Source: Jeotgalicoccus coquinae (GTDB taxonomy: Bacteria; Bacillota; Bacilli; Staphylococcales; Salinicoccaceae). From it: a stretch of DNA of 64,000 nucleotides. Positions 46,419-56,542 of the stretch are shown here, in pieces. Where the stretch lies: the NCBI RefSeq assembly GCF_014207425.1, contig NZ_JACHFF010000001.1, positions 496,001-560,000 of the forward strand, given 5' to 3'. The notes beneath the pieces are model-generated. The model did no database searches, was not told the origin of the DNA, and saw nothing but the letters and a program-made list of their open reading frames with translations. Numbering within the stretch: the first letter of the stretch is position 1; the number at the start of each line of letters is the position of its first letter. The position numbers and the translations under genes were made by a program.

Positions 46419-49400
46419 TTGGAAAGCCACGATAAATTAAAGATTTTACTTGAACAGGCAAATATTACTCAGAATAACTATTTGGAAGATGCTGAGCTTG
46501 AAAGAGTTGTCGTCGATGACGATAAGAGAGTGTGGCAGTTTCATCTGAAAACAGCACGCATTATACCAAGCGCGCTGTATCAGCTGATGAGTACTAATAT
46601 AAATAAAGCATTTAAAGACATTGCAAAAACAGAACTGATTATGTCGCCGGGCGAGTTCGACGAACAGCTCGTTGCAGATTACTTTGCGAGTGCGGTACAA
46701 AGTCTGCCGATCAATGACAATATAAAGCATCAGCTTGAACGGACGGCCAAGAAACTCGATGAAGACGTGCTCTATATAGCAGTGAAAAACTCAATAGAGC
46801 AGTCCCACTTCAATAAACATATAAACGGCAACCTGCTGAATGCCTACAGATATTACGGTATTCACTTAAAAGGGCTTGAAGTAACGATTGATGATGACCT
46901 TCAGTCCTCATTATCGGAAGAACTTGAAAACCGTATAAGCGAAGAACGGGAGACGCTCATTACACAGTTTATTTCCGACAGGGAGAAACAGGAAGAGCAG
47001 ATGGAGCGCCAGGGCAATGTGCCTAAGCAGATCGGCAAGCCACAGACATTTGACGGCGTGCGTCCGCTTGAAAATATTTTTGATGAAGAATACAGCGTGA
47101 AAATTGAAGGACATATTTTCTCTAAAGAAATCCGCGACCTTAGAAGCGGCCGTAAAATACTGCAGTTGAAACTGACGGATTATACAGATTCCATCATGGC
47201 TAAAATGTTCTCGCGTCACGGCAAGAACGACGATGAAGTATTCGAAGTGCTGGAAACAGGCGACTGGGTAATTATTGAAGGCCGTGTGGAGTACGATGAG
47301 TTTACGAAAGATATGGTCTTAAATATCCGTAACCTGACGGCAGTCAATAAAAAGCCAAAGCGTGATAATGCAGAGAAAAAACGTGTTGAACTGCATCTTC
47401 ACTCGGCAATGAGCCAGATGGACGGCATGACAAATATTAAAGAATATATTAAACGCGCGAAACAGTACGGCCATTCGGCACTTGCTGTGACAGATCACAA
47501 TAATGTGCAGGCATTTCCGGATGCATTTAACGCAACGAACGGTGACGATGATTTTAAAATGATATTCGGCATGGAAGGCATGCTCGTCGATGACGGTGCA
47601 CCGATTGCCTACCGGCCACAGGACTATTCATTGGATAATCACGAATTTGTCGTGTTTGACGTAGAGACGACAGGACTGTCGTCAAAATACGATTCGATTA
47701 TCGAGCTTGCAGGCGTTAAAGTAAAAAACGGTGAAGTTATCGATAAGTTCGAACGTTTCAGTAACCCGGGAGAAAAACTTTCGGAGCTGATCAAGGAATT
47801 AACAGGCATTACCGATGATATGCTCGTCGGTGCACCGGATATCAGCTCAGTGATTACCGACTTTAAAGAATGGGTCGGAGATGCTATATTTGTCGCTCAT
47901 AATGCAAGCTTTGATATGGGCTTTATCGATGAAGCCTACGAAAAAGAAGGATTTGGCAAATCGGCAAACGGAGTAATCGATACACTTGAACTGTCGCGTA
48001 CGATTAACACGAGTATGAAAAAACACGGTCTGAATATTTTAGCGAAGAAGTACAATGTTGACTTAACGCAGCACCACAGAGCAATCTACGATGCTGAAGC
48101 TACGGCATATATTTTCATCAAGATGATGTCACAGTTAAAATCAGACTATGGTATTACCAACCATAAAGATATTAACTCGAGTCTGTCGAACAGCGATTCG
48201 TACAAGCGGGCGATGCCGACACACGTCTCAATTCTTGTGCAGAATAATACCGGTTTAAAAAACTTATTTAAGATTGTCAGTATGTCACTGACAGACCACT
48301 TTTACCGTTCGGCACGTATTAAACGCCAGGTGCTGGAAGAGCACCGTGAAGGGCTGCTGATCGGCAGTGCATGCGACAACGGTGAAGTGTTTACTGCAAT
48401 GATGCAGAAGTCATACGAAGAAGCGAAGAAAAAAGCCCACTTTTACGATTATCTCGAAGTTTTCCCTAAACCGCTGTACCAGCGTCTGTTGGACAGAGAA
48501 GTGGTACGCGATGAAGAGACGCTTGAAGAAATCATTGAAAATATTATTAAACTGGGTAAAGAACTGGGTAAACCGGTCGTTGCTACAGGCAACGTGCACT
48601 ACCTTGAAGAGTCGGATAAATTGTCACGTGATATTTTGGTTAAAGCAAATCCGGGTAACCCGCTGTCACGCGGCAACCTGCCTGAAGCGCATTTCCGTTC
48701 TACAGAAGAAATGCTCGAACTGTTCGATTTTCTCGATGAAGAGACAGCATTTGAAATTGTTGTCGATAACACGCAGAAAATCGCTAATATGATAGACAGA
48801 GTCGAAGTGATTAAAAAAGATCTGTATCCGCCGAAAATTGAAGGTGCGGAAGAAGAAATCAGACAGATGAGCTACGATAACGCGAAAGCGCTGTACGGTG
48901 AAGAAGTGCCGAAGATTGTTGTCGACCGTCTTGAAAAAGAGCTTGACAGTATTATCGGTAACGGATTTGCGGTTATTTACCTGATTTCACATAAACTTGT
49001 TAAAAGATCGCTCGATGACGGTTATCTCGTTGGTTCGAGGGGGTCGGTCGGTTCCAGCTTAGTCGCAACGATGACTGAGATTACCGAAGTAAACCCGCTG
49101 CCGCCGCACTATGTGTGTCCGGAGTGTAAGGAATCAGAGTTCTTTACCGACGGTTCAGTATCCAGCGGTTATGACCTGCCGGATAAAAAATGCAGCAGAT
49201 GTGACGTTGATTTAATTAAAGAAGGACAGGATATTCCGTTCGAAACATTCCTTGGATTTAAAGGGGATAAGGTACCGGATATCGATTTAAACTTCAGTGG
49301 TGTGTACCAGCCTAAAGCCCATAACTATACGAAAGATCTCTTCGGTGAAGATTATGTATTCCGTGCCGGAACAATCGGCACCGTCGCTGAGAAAACTGCG

Positions 49401-50702
49401 TTCGGTTACGTTAAAGGATACTTAAATGATAACGGACTGCATAAACGCGGTGCTGAAGTCGACCGTCTCGTACTCGGCTGTTCAGGTGTTAAACGGACAA
49501 CGGGACAGCACCCGGGCGGTATTATCGTTGTACCTGACAACATGGATATATACGATTTTACGCCGATACAGTTCCCGGCGGATGATGTTGAATCGGAATG
49601 GAAGACGACACACTTTGACTTCCATTCGATCGACAACAACTTATTAAAACTCGATATACTTGGTCACGATGACCCGACGATGATCCGCATGCTTCAGGAT
49701 TTATCGGGTATTGATCCGACAACTGTTCCGACAGATGATGCGGAAACGATGAAACTGTTCAGCGGACCTGAGTCGCTCGGTGTAACACCGGACCAGATTT
49801 TATGTAAAACGGGAACGCTCGGTATTCCGGAATTCGGAACGGGCTTCGTCCGTCAGATGCTGGAAGACACAAGACCGTCGACATTCAGTGAACTGGTGCA
49901 GATTTCAGGACTGTCCCACGGAACGGACGTATGGCTCGGTAACGCGCAGGACTTAATCCGTAAAGGAACATGTGACCTGTCTAACGTAATCGGATGCCGT
50001 GATGATATTATGGTAACGCTGATGTATAAAGGACTTGAACCGAGTCTCGCATTTAACATTATGGAGAAAGTGCGTAAAGGTAAAGGTCTGACAGAAGAAC
50101 ACGAACAGGCGATGAAAGACAACGGTGTTGAGAAGTGGTACATCGATTCATGTAAGAAAATCAAGTACATGTTCCCGAAAGCCCACGCCGCAGCATACGT
50201 ACTGAACTCGGTAAGAATTGCATACTTTAAAGTGCACTTCCCGTTATTCTATTACGCAAGTTACTTTACAGTCCGTGCGACGGACTTCGACCTGTTAACG
50301 ATGGTTAAAGATAAAGACACTATCCGTCACCGTGTTAACGAACTGAACCAGAACTTCCAGGAGCTGTCGAAAAAAGAAAAAGACACACTGGTGGTACTCG
50401 AACTTGTAAACGAAATGGCACAGCGCGGATTTAAGATGCAGCCTGTCAACGTCGATAAATCGGATGCGTTTGATTTTATTATCGAAGGTGACACGCTCAT
50501 CCCGCCGTTCATCTCGGTGCCGGGGCTCGGCGCCTCGGTGGCTAAACGTGTAGTGGAAGCCCGCGAGGACGAGGGGTTCATCTCCAAAGAAGATTTAAAT
50601 AAAAAAGCAGGCGTATCGCAGAAACTGATCGATTACTTAACGGAACTCGGCAGTCTCGACCATTTACCTGACAAAGCTCAGCTGTCAATCTTTGACATTT
50701 AG
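46419..50702 (+). CDS. polC: DNA polymerase III PolC, alpha subunit
   Basis: PolC is the main replicative polymerase of low-GC Gram-positives. The 1427-residue chain has an N-terminal domain, an OB-fold (about 225-310), a PHP domain (HLHSAMSQMDGMTN near 328), split by a DEDD exonuclease (FDVETTG near 412 to HRAIYDAEA near 550), a zinc module (CPEC/CSRC near 905-930), the polymerase palm with PDIDLNFSG near 952, and a helix-hairpin-helix tail. The start is a TTG, 13 nt after a weak GGGAGTG. Length matches staphylococcal PolC. Confidence 0.97.
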   Translation: MESHDKLKILLEQANITQNNYLEDAELERVVVDDDKRVWQFHLKTARIIPSALYQLMSTNINKAFKDIAKTELIMSPGEFDEQLVADYFASAVQSLPINDNIKHQLERTAKKLDEDVLYIAVKNSIEQSHFNKHINGNLLNAYRYYGIHLKGLEVTIDDDLQSSLSEELENRISEERETLITQFISDREKQEEQMERQGNVPKQIGKPQTFDGVRPLENIFDEEYSVKIEGHIFSKEIRDLRSGRKILQLKLTDYTDSIMAKMFSRHGKNDDEVFEVLETGDWVIIEGRVEYDEFTKDMVLNIRNLTAVNKKPKRDNAEKKRVELHLHSAMSQMDGMTNIKEYIKRAKQYGHSALAVTDHNNVQAFPDAFNATNGDDDFKMIFGMEGMLVDDGAPIAYRPQDYSLDNHEFVVFDVETTGLSSKYDSIIELAGVKVKNGEVIDKFERFSNPGEKLSELIKELTGITDDMLVGAPDISSVITDFKEWVGDAIFVAHNASFDMGFIDEAYEKEGFGKSANGVIDTLELSRTINTSMKKHGLNILAKKYNVDLTQHHRAIYDAEATAYIFIKMMSQLKSDYGITNHKDINSSLSNSDSYKRAMPTHVSILVQNNTGLKNLFKIVSMSLTDHFYRSARIKRQVLEEHREGLLIGSACDNGEVFTAMMQKSYEEAKKKAHFYDYLEVFPKPLYQRLLDREVVRDEETLEEIIENIIKLGKELGKPVVATGNVHYLEESDKLSRDILVKANPGNPLSRGNLPEAHFRSTEEMLELFDFLDEETAFEIVVDNTQKIANMIDRVEVIKKDLYPPKIEGAEEEIRQMSYDNAKALYGEEVPKIVVDRLEKELDSIIGNGFAVIYLISHKLVKRSLDDGYLVGSRGSVGSSLVATMTEITEVNPLPPHYVCPECKESEFFTDGSVSSGYDLPDKKCSRCDVDLIKEGQDIPFETFLGFKGDKVPDIDLNFSGVYQPKAHNYTKDLFGEDYVFRAGTIGTVAEKTAFGYVKGYLNDNGLHKRGAEVDRLVLGCSGVKRTTGQHPGGIIVVPDNMDIYDFTPIQFPADDVESEWKTTHFDFHSIDNNLLKLDILGHDDPTMIRMLQDLSGIDPTTVPTDDAETMKLFSGPESLGVTPDQILCKTGTLGIPEFGTGFVRQMLEDTRPSTFSELVQISGLSHGTDVWLGNAQDLIRKGTCDLSNVIGCRDDIMVTLMYKGLEPSLAFNIMEKVRKGKGLTEEHEQAMKDNGVEKWYIDSCKKIKYMFPKAHAAAYVLNSVRIAYFKVHFPLFYYASYFTVRATDFDLLTMVKDKDTIRHRVNELNQNFQELSKKEKDTLVVLELVNEMAQRGFKMQPVNVDKSDAFDFIIEGDTLIPPFISVPGLGASVAKRVVEAREDEGFISKEDLNKKAGVSQKLIDYLTELGSLDHLPDKAQLSIFDI

Positions 50703-50707
50703 CATTG

Positions 50708-50736
50708 TTGCACGTGAATAGCGCCTATGGTATAAT
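50708..50736 (+). promoter_or_regulatory. Sigma-A promoter for the rimP-nusA-infB operon
   Basis: TTGCAC and TATAAT are exactly 17 bp apart, just after the polC stop codon. It should drive rimP through rbfA. Confidence 0.88.
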
Positions 50737-50765
50737 ATTAATGATTAAAAATACTCAGTCTGCAG

Positions 50766-50799
50766 GAGAAGAACGGGTTTGCCCCGTTCTTCTCTTAGT
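50766..50799 (+). terminator. Leader hairpin/attenuator before rimP-nusA
   Basis: GAGAAGAACGGG and CCCGTTCTTCTC form a perfect 12-bp stem (loop TTTGC) followed by a weak, interrupted T tract (TTAGTTTTG). It lies between the promoter and rimP. In B. subtilis nusA is autoregulated by a NusA-dependent terminator upstream of the rimP homologue; the same is plausible here. Confidence 0.75.
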
Positions 50800-50819
50800 T
50801 TTGAAAGGGGGACTTTGAC

Positions 50820-51287
50820 ATGAATGCAACCGAACAGAAAGTATTTACTCATGTCGAGCCAATTGCAAAAGACAACGATTTAAAACTGGTTGAAGTTAAC
50901 TACGTTAAAGAAGGACCGGATTTTTTCCTGCGTATTTTCCTGGATAAAAAAGGCGGTATTTCACTCGATGACTGTGCAGCGTTCTCAGAAATTATCAGCG
51001 CGCAGCTTGACGAATGGGATATTGTTGGGGGCGCTTATTACTTAGATGTGTCATCTCCCGGGGCAGAACGTCCGATTAAAGACGAAGAAGATCTTGAACT
51101 CACACTGAACAAAGGTATTTTCGTGAAGACGTACCAGCAAATTGATGGTGAAAAAGAGTGGACAGGTGTATTAACTGCTTACGATGAAAATTCTGTAACG
51201 ATTGACTACAAAGTAAAAACACGCAAAAAAACAATTACAATTGAACGGGACAAAATAGCAACAATAAGAAAAGCCGTCTTATTCTAG
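50820..51287 (+). CDS. rimP: Ribosome maturation factor RimP
   Basis: RimP acts in early 30S subunit assembly. The 155-residue protein has the N-terminal alpha/beta domain (KLVEVNYVKEGPDFFLRIFL) with YYLDVSSPGAERPIK near 77, and a C-terminal SH3-like barrel (FVKTYQQIDGEKEWTGVLTA). AAGGGGG precedes the ATG. It is the first gene of the nusA operon, 16 nt before nusA. Confidence 0.96.
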   Translation: MNATEQKVFTHVEPIAKDNDLKLVEVNYVKEGPDFFLRIFLDKKGGISLDDCAAFSEIISAQLDEWDIVGGAYYLDVSSPGAERPIKDEEDLELTLNKGIFVKTYQQIDGEKEWTGVLTAYDENSVTIDYKVKTRKKTITIERDKIATIRKAVLF

Positions 51288-51303
51288 AATGGAGGAAAAT
51301 TGA

Positions 51304-52359
51304 GTGAATCAGGAACTATTGAATGCAGTTGAATTTATTCATAAAGAGAAAAACATTCCGATGGAAGTGCTTGTGGATGCAATTGAAGCAGCACTGATTA
51401 CTGCATATAAGAAAAACTATACAGAGCACAAAAACGTATCTATTGATTTAAATATGGAAACAGGTGCTTACCGTGTAATTTCACGTAAAGATGTAGTAGC
51501 TGAAGTTGAAGATCCGACAGCAGAAATCGATCTTCTAACAGCACAAAACTACAACCCTGCATATGAAATCGGCGATCCGTTTGATGAAGATGTGACACCG
51601 CAGGATTTCAACCGCGTAGGCGCCCAGGCAGCGAAACAAGCTGTAATGCAGCGTATCCGCGATGCTGAACGCGGCATACTGTACGATGAGTTTATCAATA
51701 AAGAAGACGAAGTGCTGACAGGTCTTATCGACCGTGTTGACCACCGTTTCGTTTATGTCCAGCTTGGAAAAACTGATGCAGTGCTTGCTGAATCAGAGCG
51801 TATGCCTAACGAGTCATACATTCCGAATGACCGTATTAAAGTTTACGTAAACAAAGTTGAGCAGACGACTAAGGGGCCTCAGATTTTCGTCTCGAGAACC
51901 CACCCGAATCTGTTAAAACGTTTATTCGAAGAAGAAGTACCGGAAATTTTTGACGGTACTGTTGAAGTAATGAGCGTTGCACGTGAAGCGGGCGAACGTT
52001 CGAAGATCAGTGTATTCGCTAAAAACGAAGACGTTGACGCAGTCGGTTCATGTGTCGGTGCGAGAGGTGCCCGTGTTGAAGCGATCGTTGATGAACTGAA
52101 CGGCGAAAAAATCGATATCGTGCTCTGGGATGAAGATCCGAAAGTATTCGTAAGAAACGCACTGAGCCCGTCGCAGGTCGTCAGTGTTAAAGTTGACGAA
52201 GATAACAAATCAACAGTCGTTGTTGTACCTGACCACCAGCTGTCACTGGCAATTGGTAAAAAAGGACAAAACGCACGTCTTGCTGCAAAACTCACTGGCT
52301 GGAAAATCGATATTAAGAGCGAAACAGATGCCAAAGAAGCCGGCATCAGTAACGACTAG
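51304..52359 (+). CDS. nusA: Transcription termination/antitermination factor NusA
   Basis: NusA binds RNA polymerase and controls pausing and termination. The 351-residue Gram-positive form lacks the acidic C-terminal repeats of E. coli. Domains in order: polymerase-binding N-domain (about 1-125), S1 (about 130-200, EVLTGLIDRVDHRFVYV), and KH1-KH2 (AVGSCVGARGARVEAIVDEL near 241; LSLAIGKKGQNARLAAKLTG near 313). The start is a GTG after GGAGG. The operon attenuator suggests autoregulation. Confidence 0.96.
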   Translation: MNQELLNAVEFIHKEKNIPMEVLVDAIEAALITAYKKNYTEHKNVSIDLNMETGAYRVISRKDVVAEVEDPTAEIDLLTAQNYNPAYEIGDPFDEDVTPQDFNRVGAQAAKQAVMQRIRDAERGILYDEFINKEDEVLTGLIDRVDHRFVYVQLGKTDAVLAESERMPNESYIPNDRIKVYVNKVEQTTKGPQIFVSRTHPNLLKRLFEEEVPEIFDGTVEVMSVAREAGERSKISVFAKNEDVDAVGSCVGARGARVEAIVDELNGEKIDIVLWDEDPKVFVRNALSPSQVVSVKVDEDNKSTVVVVPDHQLSLAIGKKGQNARLAAKLTGWKIDIKSETDAKEAGISND

Positions 52360-52370
52360 AGGTGAACTGA

Positions 52371-52655
52371 ATGGCACGGAAAATTCCGATGCGCAAATGC
52401 ATCCTGACGAATGAAATGCATCCAAAAGCAGATTTAATCCGCGTCGTTGTTAATAAAGAAGGCATGGTCGCGGCAGATGCAACAGGCAAGCTGAACGGCC
52501 GGGGCAGCTATGTCGTAAAAGATCTCGACAAAGTAAAAAATGCCCGCGCCAAAAAAGTGCTGGAAAAAGTAATTGGTAAATCAACCGAAACACTAGACCC
52601 GGTATACGATGAGATTATCCGTCTCATTTACAGAGAGGATATTCCAAAACGATGA
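52371..52655 (+). CDS. ylxR: YlxR family RNA-binding protein (RnpM)
   Basis: YlxR is a small nucleic-acid-binding protein; in B. subtilis it has been reported to bind RNase P RNA and was renamed RnpM. The 94-residue sequence has the family signature RKIPMRKCILTNEMHPK at the N-terminus and GRGSYVVKD near 44. GAGGTG precedes the ATG. It overlaps the L7Ae-family gene by four bases in the fixed nusA-ylxR-ylxQ-infB order. Confidence 0.93.
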   Translation: MARKIPMRKCILTNEMHPKADLIRVVVNKEGMVAADATGKLNGRGSYVVKDLDKVKNARAKKVLEKVIGKSTETLDPVYDEIIRLIYREDIPKR

Positions 52656-52948
52656 ATGATAAAATATTAAGTTATATCGGTTTAGCGACAGGTGCGGGTA
52701 AAACTGTAACCGGTGAAGAGAAAACTCTTGAAGCTATAAAGACCGGAAAGACAAAAGTTGTGTTACTTGCGGCAAATGCGGGTAAAAGTACAGCAAAGAG
52801 AATTAAAGACAAATGTGCAACGTATGAAGTCACAGTAATTGACAAGTACACAAACGAAGAGCTGTCTCAGGCGACCGGCACATATAACAGGGTCGTACTG
52901 GCAATTTCCGACAAGGGATTCGCCAGAAAGATAAAAGAGCTCCTATAG
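52652..52948 (+). CDS. ylxQ: L7Ae-family ribosomal-like protein YlxQ
   Basis: This 98-residue protein is of the L7Ae/L30e/S12e/Gadd45 family, which binds kink-turn RNA. It shows [37 protein letters not shown] and [10 protein letters not shown]. The ATG overlaps the ylxR stop (ATGA), indicating coupling; infB follows after 14 nt. The cellular role of this extra copy is not settled. Confidence 0.93.
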   Translation: MNDKILSYIGLATGAGKTVTGEEKTLEAIKTGKTKVVLLAANAGKSTAKRIKDKCATYEVTVIDKYTNEELSQATGTYNRVVLAISDKGFARKIKELL

Positions 52949-52962
52949 AAGGGATTGGTTCA

Positions 52963-55056
52963 ATGAGTAAAATTAGAATTCATGAGTACGCCAAAGAAAA
53001 AGGTTTAACAAGCAAGGAAATTATCGATTTCCTTGAATCGAAAAAAATCGAGGTTAAAAGCCACATGTCTTCACTTGAAGACGATGTGCTGAAAGTTCTC
53101 GATGCCGAGTTTAATAAATCTGCCAAAAAAGCAGAAACTAAGCCGGCCGGCAATAAACCTGCTGCTAAACAAAACAGCAAACCGAACCAGCAGAAAAATA
53201 ATAACAACAAAAACAAAAACCAGAAAAACAAGCAGAACCAGAAAAATAACGCGCCTAAAAAACAGGAAGTTAAAAAAGAAGAACCGAAACAGGAAGAACC
53301 TGCTGAAAAGCACTTCACATATGAAGAAGGTATTACAGTCGGCGAACTTGCAGAAAAAATCGGCGTAGACTCTTCAGTTATCGTTAAAGATTTATTTATG
53401 CTCGGTATCGTAACGAACATCAACCAGTCGCTGGATCAGGACTCAGTTGAAGTCGTTGCGGAAAACTACGGTTTCACTTCTGAACTCGAAGTATTCGTAG
53501 ATGACACAGACCTTACGAACTTCTTTAACCTGGAAGAAGCGGTACTTGATGAAGAACGTCCAAGCGTTGTTACAATTATGGGTCACGTTGACCACGGTAA
53601 AACAACACTGCTTGACTCAATCCGTAACACTAAAGTAACTGCAGGCGAAGCCGGCGGTATTACTCAGCACGTTGGTGCCTATCAGATTGAACACGGCGAC
53701 AAGAAAATTACATTCCTTGATACACCGGGGCACGCAGCGTTTACAACAATGCGCGCACGCGGTGCTCAGGTAACGGATATTACTATTTTAGTAGTTGCAG
53801 CGGATGATGGTGTAATGCCTCAGACAATCGAAGCAATCAACCATGCGAAAGCGGCAGAAGTGCCGATTATCGTAGCGGTTAACAAAACAGACAAGCCGAC
53901 AGCTAACGCAGACCGCGTTATGACTGAGCTTGGTGAACACGGTCTTTATCCGGAAGACTGGGGCGGCGACACAATCTTCGTTCCACTTTCAGCTTTAACA
54001 GGCGACGGAATCGACGAACTTCTTGAAATGATTACTTTAGTCGGCGAAATGGCTGAACTTAAAACGACAAGCAAAATGGCTGCCGTTGGTACAGTAATCG
54101 ACGCTGAACTCGATAAATCACGCGGACCGGCAGCGAGCCTGCTCGTACAGCACGGTACGCTTAATGTCGGAGATTCAATCGTAGTCGGTTCTACATTCGG
54201 TAAAGTCCGTGCAATGGTTTCAGATACAGGTCAGCGCATTAAGTCTGCCGGCCCGTCAGTACCAGTTGAAATTACAGGTATTAACGACGTCCCTGAAGCA
54301 GGAGACCGTTTCGTAGTATTCAAAGATGATAAGAAAGCACGTCAGATCGGTGAAGCCCGTCACGAAAACAAAGTTATGCGCGACAGAGAAGTAAACCAGA
54401 AAGTATCACTCGACAATCTGTTCGAACAGATGAAAGAAGGCGAGATGAAAGATCTTAACCTTATCATCAAAGGTGATGCCCAGGGTTCAGTTGAGGCACT
54501 TGCTGCTTCACTTATGAAGATCGACGTAGAAGGCGTTAACGTCCGCATCATCCATACGGGTGTCGGGGCAATTAACGAATCAGACGTTACACTGGCAAAC
54601 GCTTCAAGTGCAATCATTATCGGGTTCAACGTCCGCCCGGATGTTAATGCGAAACGTGCAGCAGAGCAAAACAAAATCGACATGAGACTTCACCGCATCA
54701 TCTATAAAGTGATCGAAGAAATCGAATTCGCTATGAAGGGTATGCTGGATCCCGAGTACGAAGAAAAAGTTATCGGTAACGTGGAAGTACGTGAAATCTT
54801 CAAAGTATCCAAAGTGGGTACTATTGCAGGGGCTTACGTTACAGACGGTAAAATTACACGCGACAGCGGTGTACGCGTCATCCGCGACGGCATCGTAGTT
54901 TTCGAAGGAGAACTCGATACGCTGAAACGTTTCAAAGACGATGCAAAAGAAGTGACTACAGGTTACGAATGTGGACTTACAATTAAGAACTTCAACGATA
55001 TCAAAGAAGGCGACCAAATAGAGCCATTCATTATGGTAGAGATTGAGAGGAAATAA
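52963..55056 (+). CDS. infB: Translation initiation factor IF-2
   Basis: IF-2 places initiator tRNA on the 30S subunit. The 697-residue protein begins with an IF2N module ([20 protein letters not shown]), then a low-complexity linker rich in Asn, Lys and Gln (about 55-115), a second IF2N module ([14 protein letters not shown]), and the G domain: [14 protein letters not shown] (207-), [17 protein letters not shown], and NKTDKP. Domains II-IV follow, ending [13 protein letters not shown]. rbfA starts 2 nt later. Confidence 0.97.
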   Translation: MSKIRIHEYAKEKGLTSKEIIDFLESKKIEVKSHMSSLEDDVLKVLDAEFNKSAKKAETKPAGNKPAAKQNSKPNQQKNNNNKNKNQKNKQNQKNNAPKKQEVKKEEPKQEEPAEKHFTYEEGITVGELAEKIGVDSSVIVKDLFMLGIVTNINQSLDQDSVEVVAENYGFTSELEVFVDDTDLTNFFNLEEAVLDEERPSVVTIMGHVDHGKTTLLDSIRNTKVTAGEAGGITQHVGAYQIEHGDKKITFLDTPGHAAFTTMRARGAQVTDITILVVAADDGVMPQTIEAINHAKAAEVPIIVAVNKTDKPTANADRVMTELGEHGLYPEDWGGDTIFVPLSALTGDGIDELLEMITLVGEMAELKTTSKMAAVGTVIDAELDKSRGPAASLLVQHGTLNVGDSIVVGSTFGKVRAMVSDTGQRIKSAGPSVPVEITGINDVPEAGDRFVVFKDDKKARQIGEARHENKVMRDREVNQKVSLDNLFEQMKEGEMKDLNLIIKGDAQGSVEALAASLMKIDVEGVNVRIIHTGVGAINESDVTLANASSAIIIGFNVRPDVNAKRAAEQNKIDMRLHRIIYKVIEEIEFAMKGMLDPEYEEKVIGNVEVREIFKVSKVGTIAGAYVTDGKITRDSGVRVIRDGIVVFEGELDTLKRFKDDAKEVTTGYECGLTIKNFNDIKEGDQIEPFIMVEIERK

Positions 55057-55058
55057 TT

Positions 55059-55409
55059 ATGTCAACGAGAAATGAACGCATAGCAGAAGAAATCAAAAAA
55101 GTGCTTAGCGAAGAAATCCGTACAACAGTAACAGACAAAGAGCCGGACATCGGTATGGTAACAATTACCGAAGTCGAAGTGACAAAAGAAAACGAAACAG
55201 CGACAGCTTACTATACGTCACTGAACAACAACAGAGAATTCGTGCAGGAAACGCTTGATAAATTCAACGGCTTATTCAGAAAAGCAGTTGCATCAAACAT
55301 CCGTCTCCGTAAAGCACCTGAAGTGAAGTTCAAATACGACACTTCAATCGATTACGGTCAGAAGATCGAATCACTCTTAAGCGATATTAAAGAACGCGAC
55401 GATAAGTAA
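55059..55409 (+). CDS. rbfA: Ribosome-binding factor A
   Basis: RbfA helps 16S rRNA 5' end maturation and cold adaptation. The 116-residue KH-like protein shows RIAEEIKKVLSEEIRT, VTITEVEVTKENETATAYYT and a C-terminal KYDTSIDYGQKIESLL. GAGAGGA is in the infB 3' end. A long hairpin separates it from truB. ylxP, present at this point in Bacillus, is absent. Confidence 0.96.
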   Translation: MSTRNERIAEEIKKVLSEEIRTTVTDKEPDIGMVTITEVEVTKENETATAYYTSLNNNREFVQETLDKFNGLFRKAVASNIRLRKAPEVKFKYDTSIDYGQKIESLLSDIKERDDK

Positions 55410-55461
55410 TAAATAATAATTAATGGTGGAGCGGGACAGCAGTCACCAGCATTGACCAGAT

Positions 55462-55546
55462 AAAACCGCACTCGACTCCCAGGGGAAGAGCACCAGCGTG
55501 AGCCTGCAGGCTCACGCGGTGCCCCGGGAAAGCGAGTGCGGTTTTT
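55462..55546 (+). terminator. Composite 84-nt hairpin, terminator-like, between rbfA and truB
   Basis: The outer stem AAAACCGCACTCG/CGAGTGCGGTTTT (13 bp) encloses a CCC/GGG segment, GCACC/GGTGC, and at the tip GCGTGAGCC-TGCA-GGCTCACGC. The tip is part of a perfect 22-bp palindrome (55496-55517). A T-rich run follows. It can act as an intrinsic terminator but is more than twice as long as any other here and GC-rich. Confidence 0.8.
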
Positions 55547-55591
55547 ATTATTTTATAATATACTATACATAAATTAAGCAGGTGAGTTTTA

Positions 55592-56542
55592 ATGGCAAAC
55601 AATAATATCCACGGCGTCATCCCGGTCGATAAACCGGCCGGCATGACTTCACACGATGTCATATATAAAATGCGCCGTGTTCTCGGCACGAAGAAAGTCG
55701 GACACACAGGTACGCTCGATCCTTCCGTTACAGGCGTGCTGCCGATAGTTATCGGTGATGCAACAAAGCTGACTGAAATTTTGCAGGAACGCGATAAACA
55801 ATACATCGCCACTGTGACACTTGGACATACAACCGATACTGAAGATGCGACAGGAGAAACACTTGAAACTGCAGAAGTTGCAAAAGGCAGTGTAACAAAA
55901 GAAGATGTACTCACTGTAATTGAACAGTTTAAAGGCGACTACAACCAGACTGTGCCGCTTTACAGTTCGGTCCGTGTGAACGGCCGTAAACTTTACTGGT
56001 ACGCACACGAAGGCATCGAAGTCGAACGTCCGTCACGCACTGTGAAGATTAAAAATCTGGAACTGACGTCGGATATCCGTTATGAAAATGGAGAGATATC
56101 ATTTGATATTGATGTAACCTGCTCAAAAGGAACGTACATCCGCACACTTGCAGTCGATATCGGCAAGGCGCTCGGCTACCCTGCGCACATGTCTTATCTC
56201 CGTCGTACCGGGTCATGCGGATTCACAATTGACCAGGCGGTCAGGCTCGATGATTTAAGAGACGGTACAGTAAAAGCAGAGCCGATTCCGGTCATCAATG
56301 TGCTGGACGGTATACTCAGATTTGACATTAAAGATGAAGATTTATTATTTAAAATCACACACGGGCAAAAAGTAGTAAAAAGTGATATATTAACAATGCT
56401 GGGGTTAACTGAACTCGATACTATTTTATTTACCCGCGGTGAGATGCCGCTCGGAATTTACAAAACACATCCGGAAAAACCTGATCAGTTAAAACCATTT
56501 AAAATGTTTAACAACTTATGGGGGACTTATGGAAATAATTAA
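55592..56542 (+). CDS. truB: tRNA pseudouridine(55) synthase TruB
   Basis: TruB makes pseudouridine 55 in the T-loop of tRNAs. The 316-residue protein starts HGVIPVDKPAGMTSHDVI and has HTGTLDPSVTGVLPIVIG with catalytic Asp43. Conserved YSSVRVNGRKLYWYAHEG and CSKGTYIRTLAVDIG follow, then a C-terminal PUA-like extension. CAGGTGAG precedes the ATG. It overlaps ribF by 14 bases. Confidence 0.96.
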   Translation: MANNNIHGVIPVDKPAGMTSHDVIYKMRRVLGTKKVGHTGTLDPSVTGVLPIVIGDATKLTEILQERDKQYIATVTLGHTTDTEDATGETLETAEVAKGSVTKEDVLTVIEQFKGDYNQTVPLYSSVRVNGRKLYWYAHEGIEVERPSRTVKIKNLELTSDIRYENGEISFDIDVTCSKGTYIRTLAVDIGKALGYPAHMSYLRRTGSCGFTIDQAVRLDDLRDGTVKAEPIPVINVLDGILRFDIKDEDLLFKITHGQKVVKSDILTMLGLTELDTILFTRGEMPLGIYKTHPEKPDQLKPFKMFNNLWGTYGNN

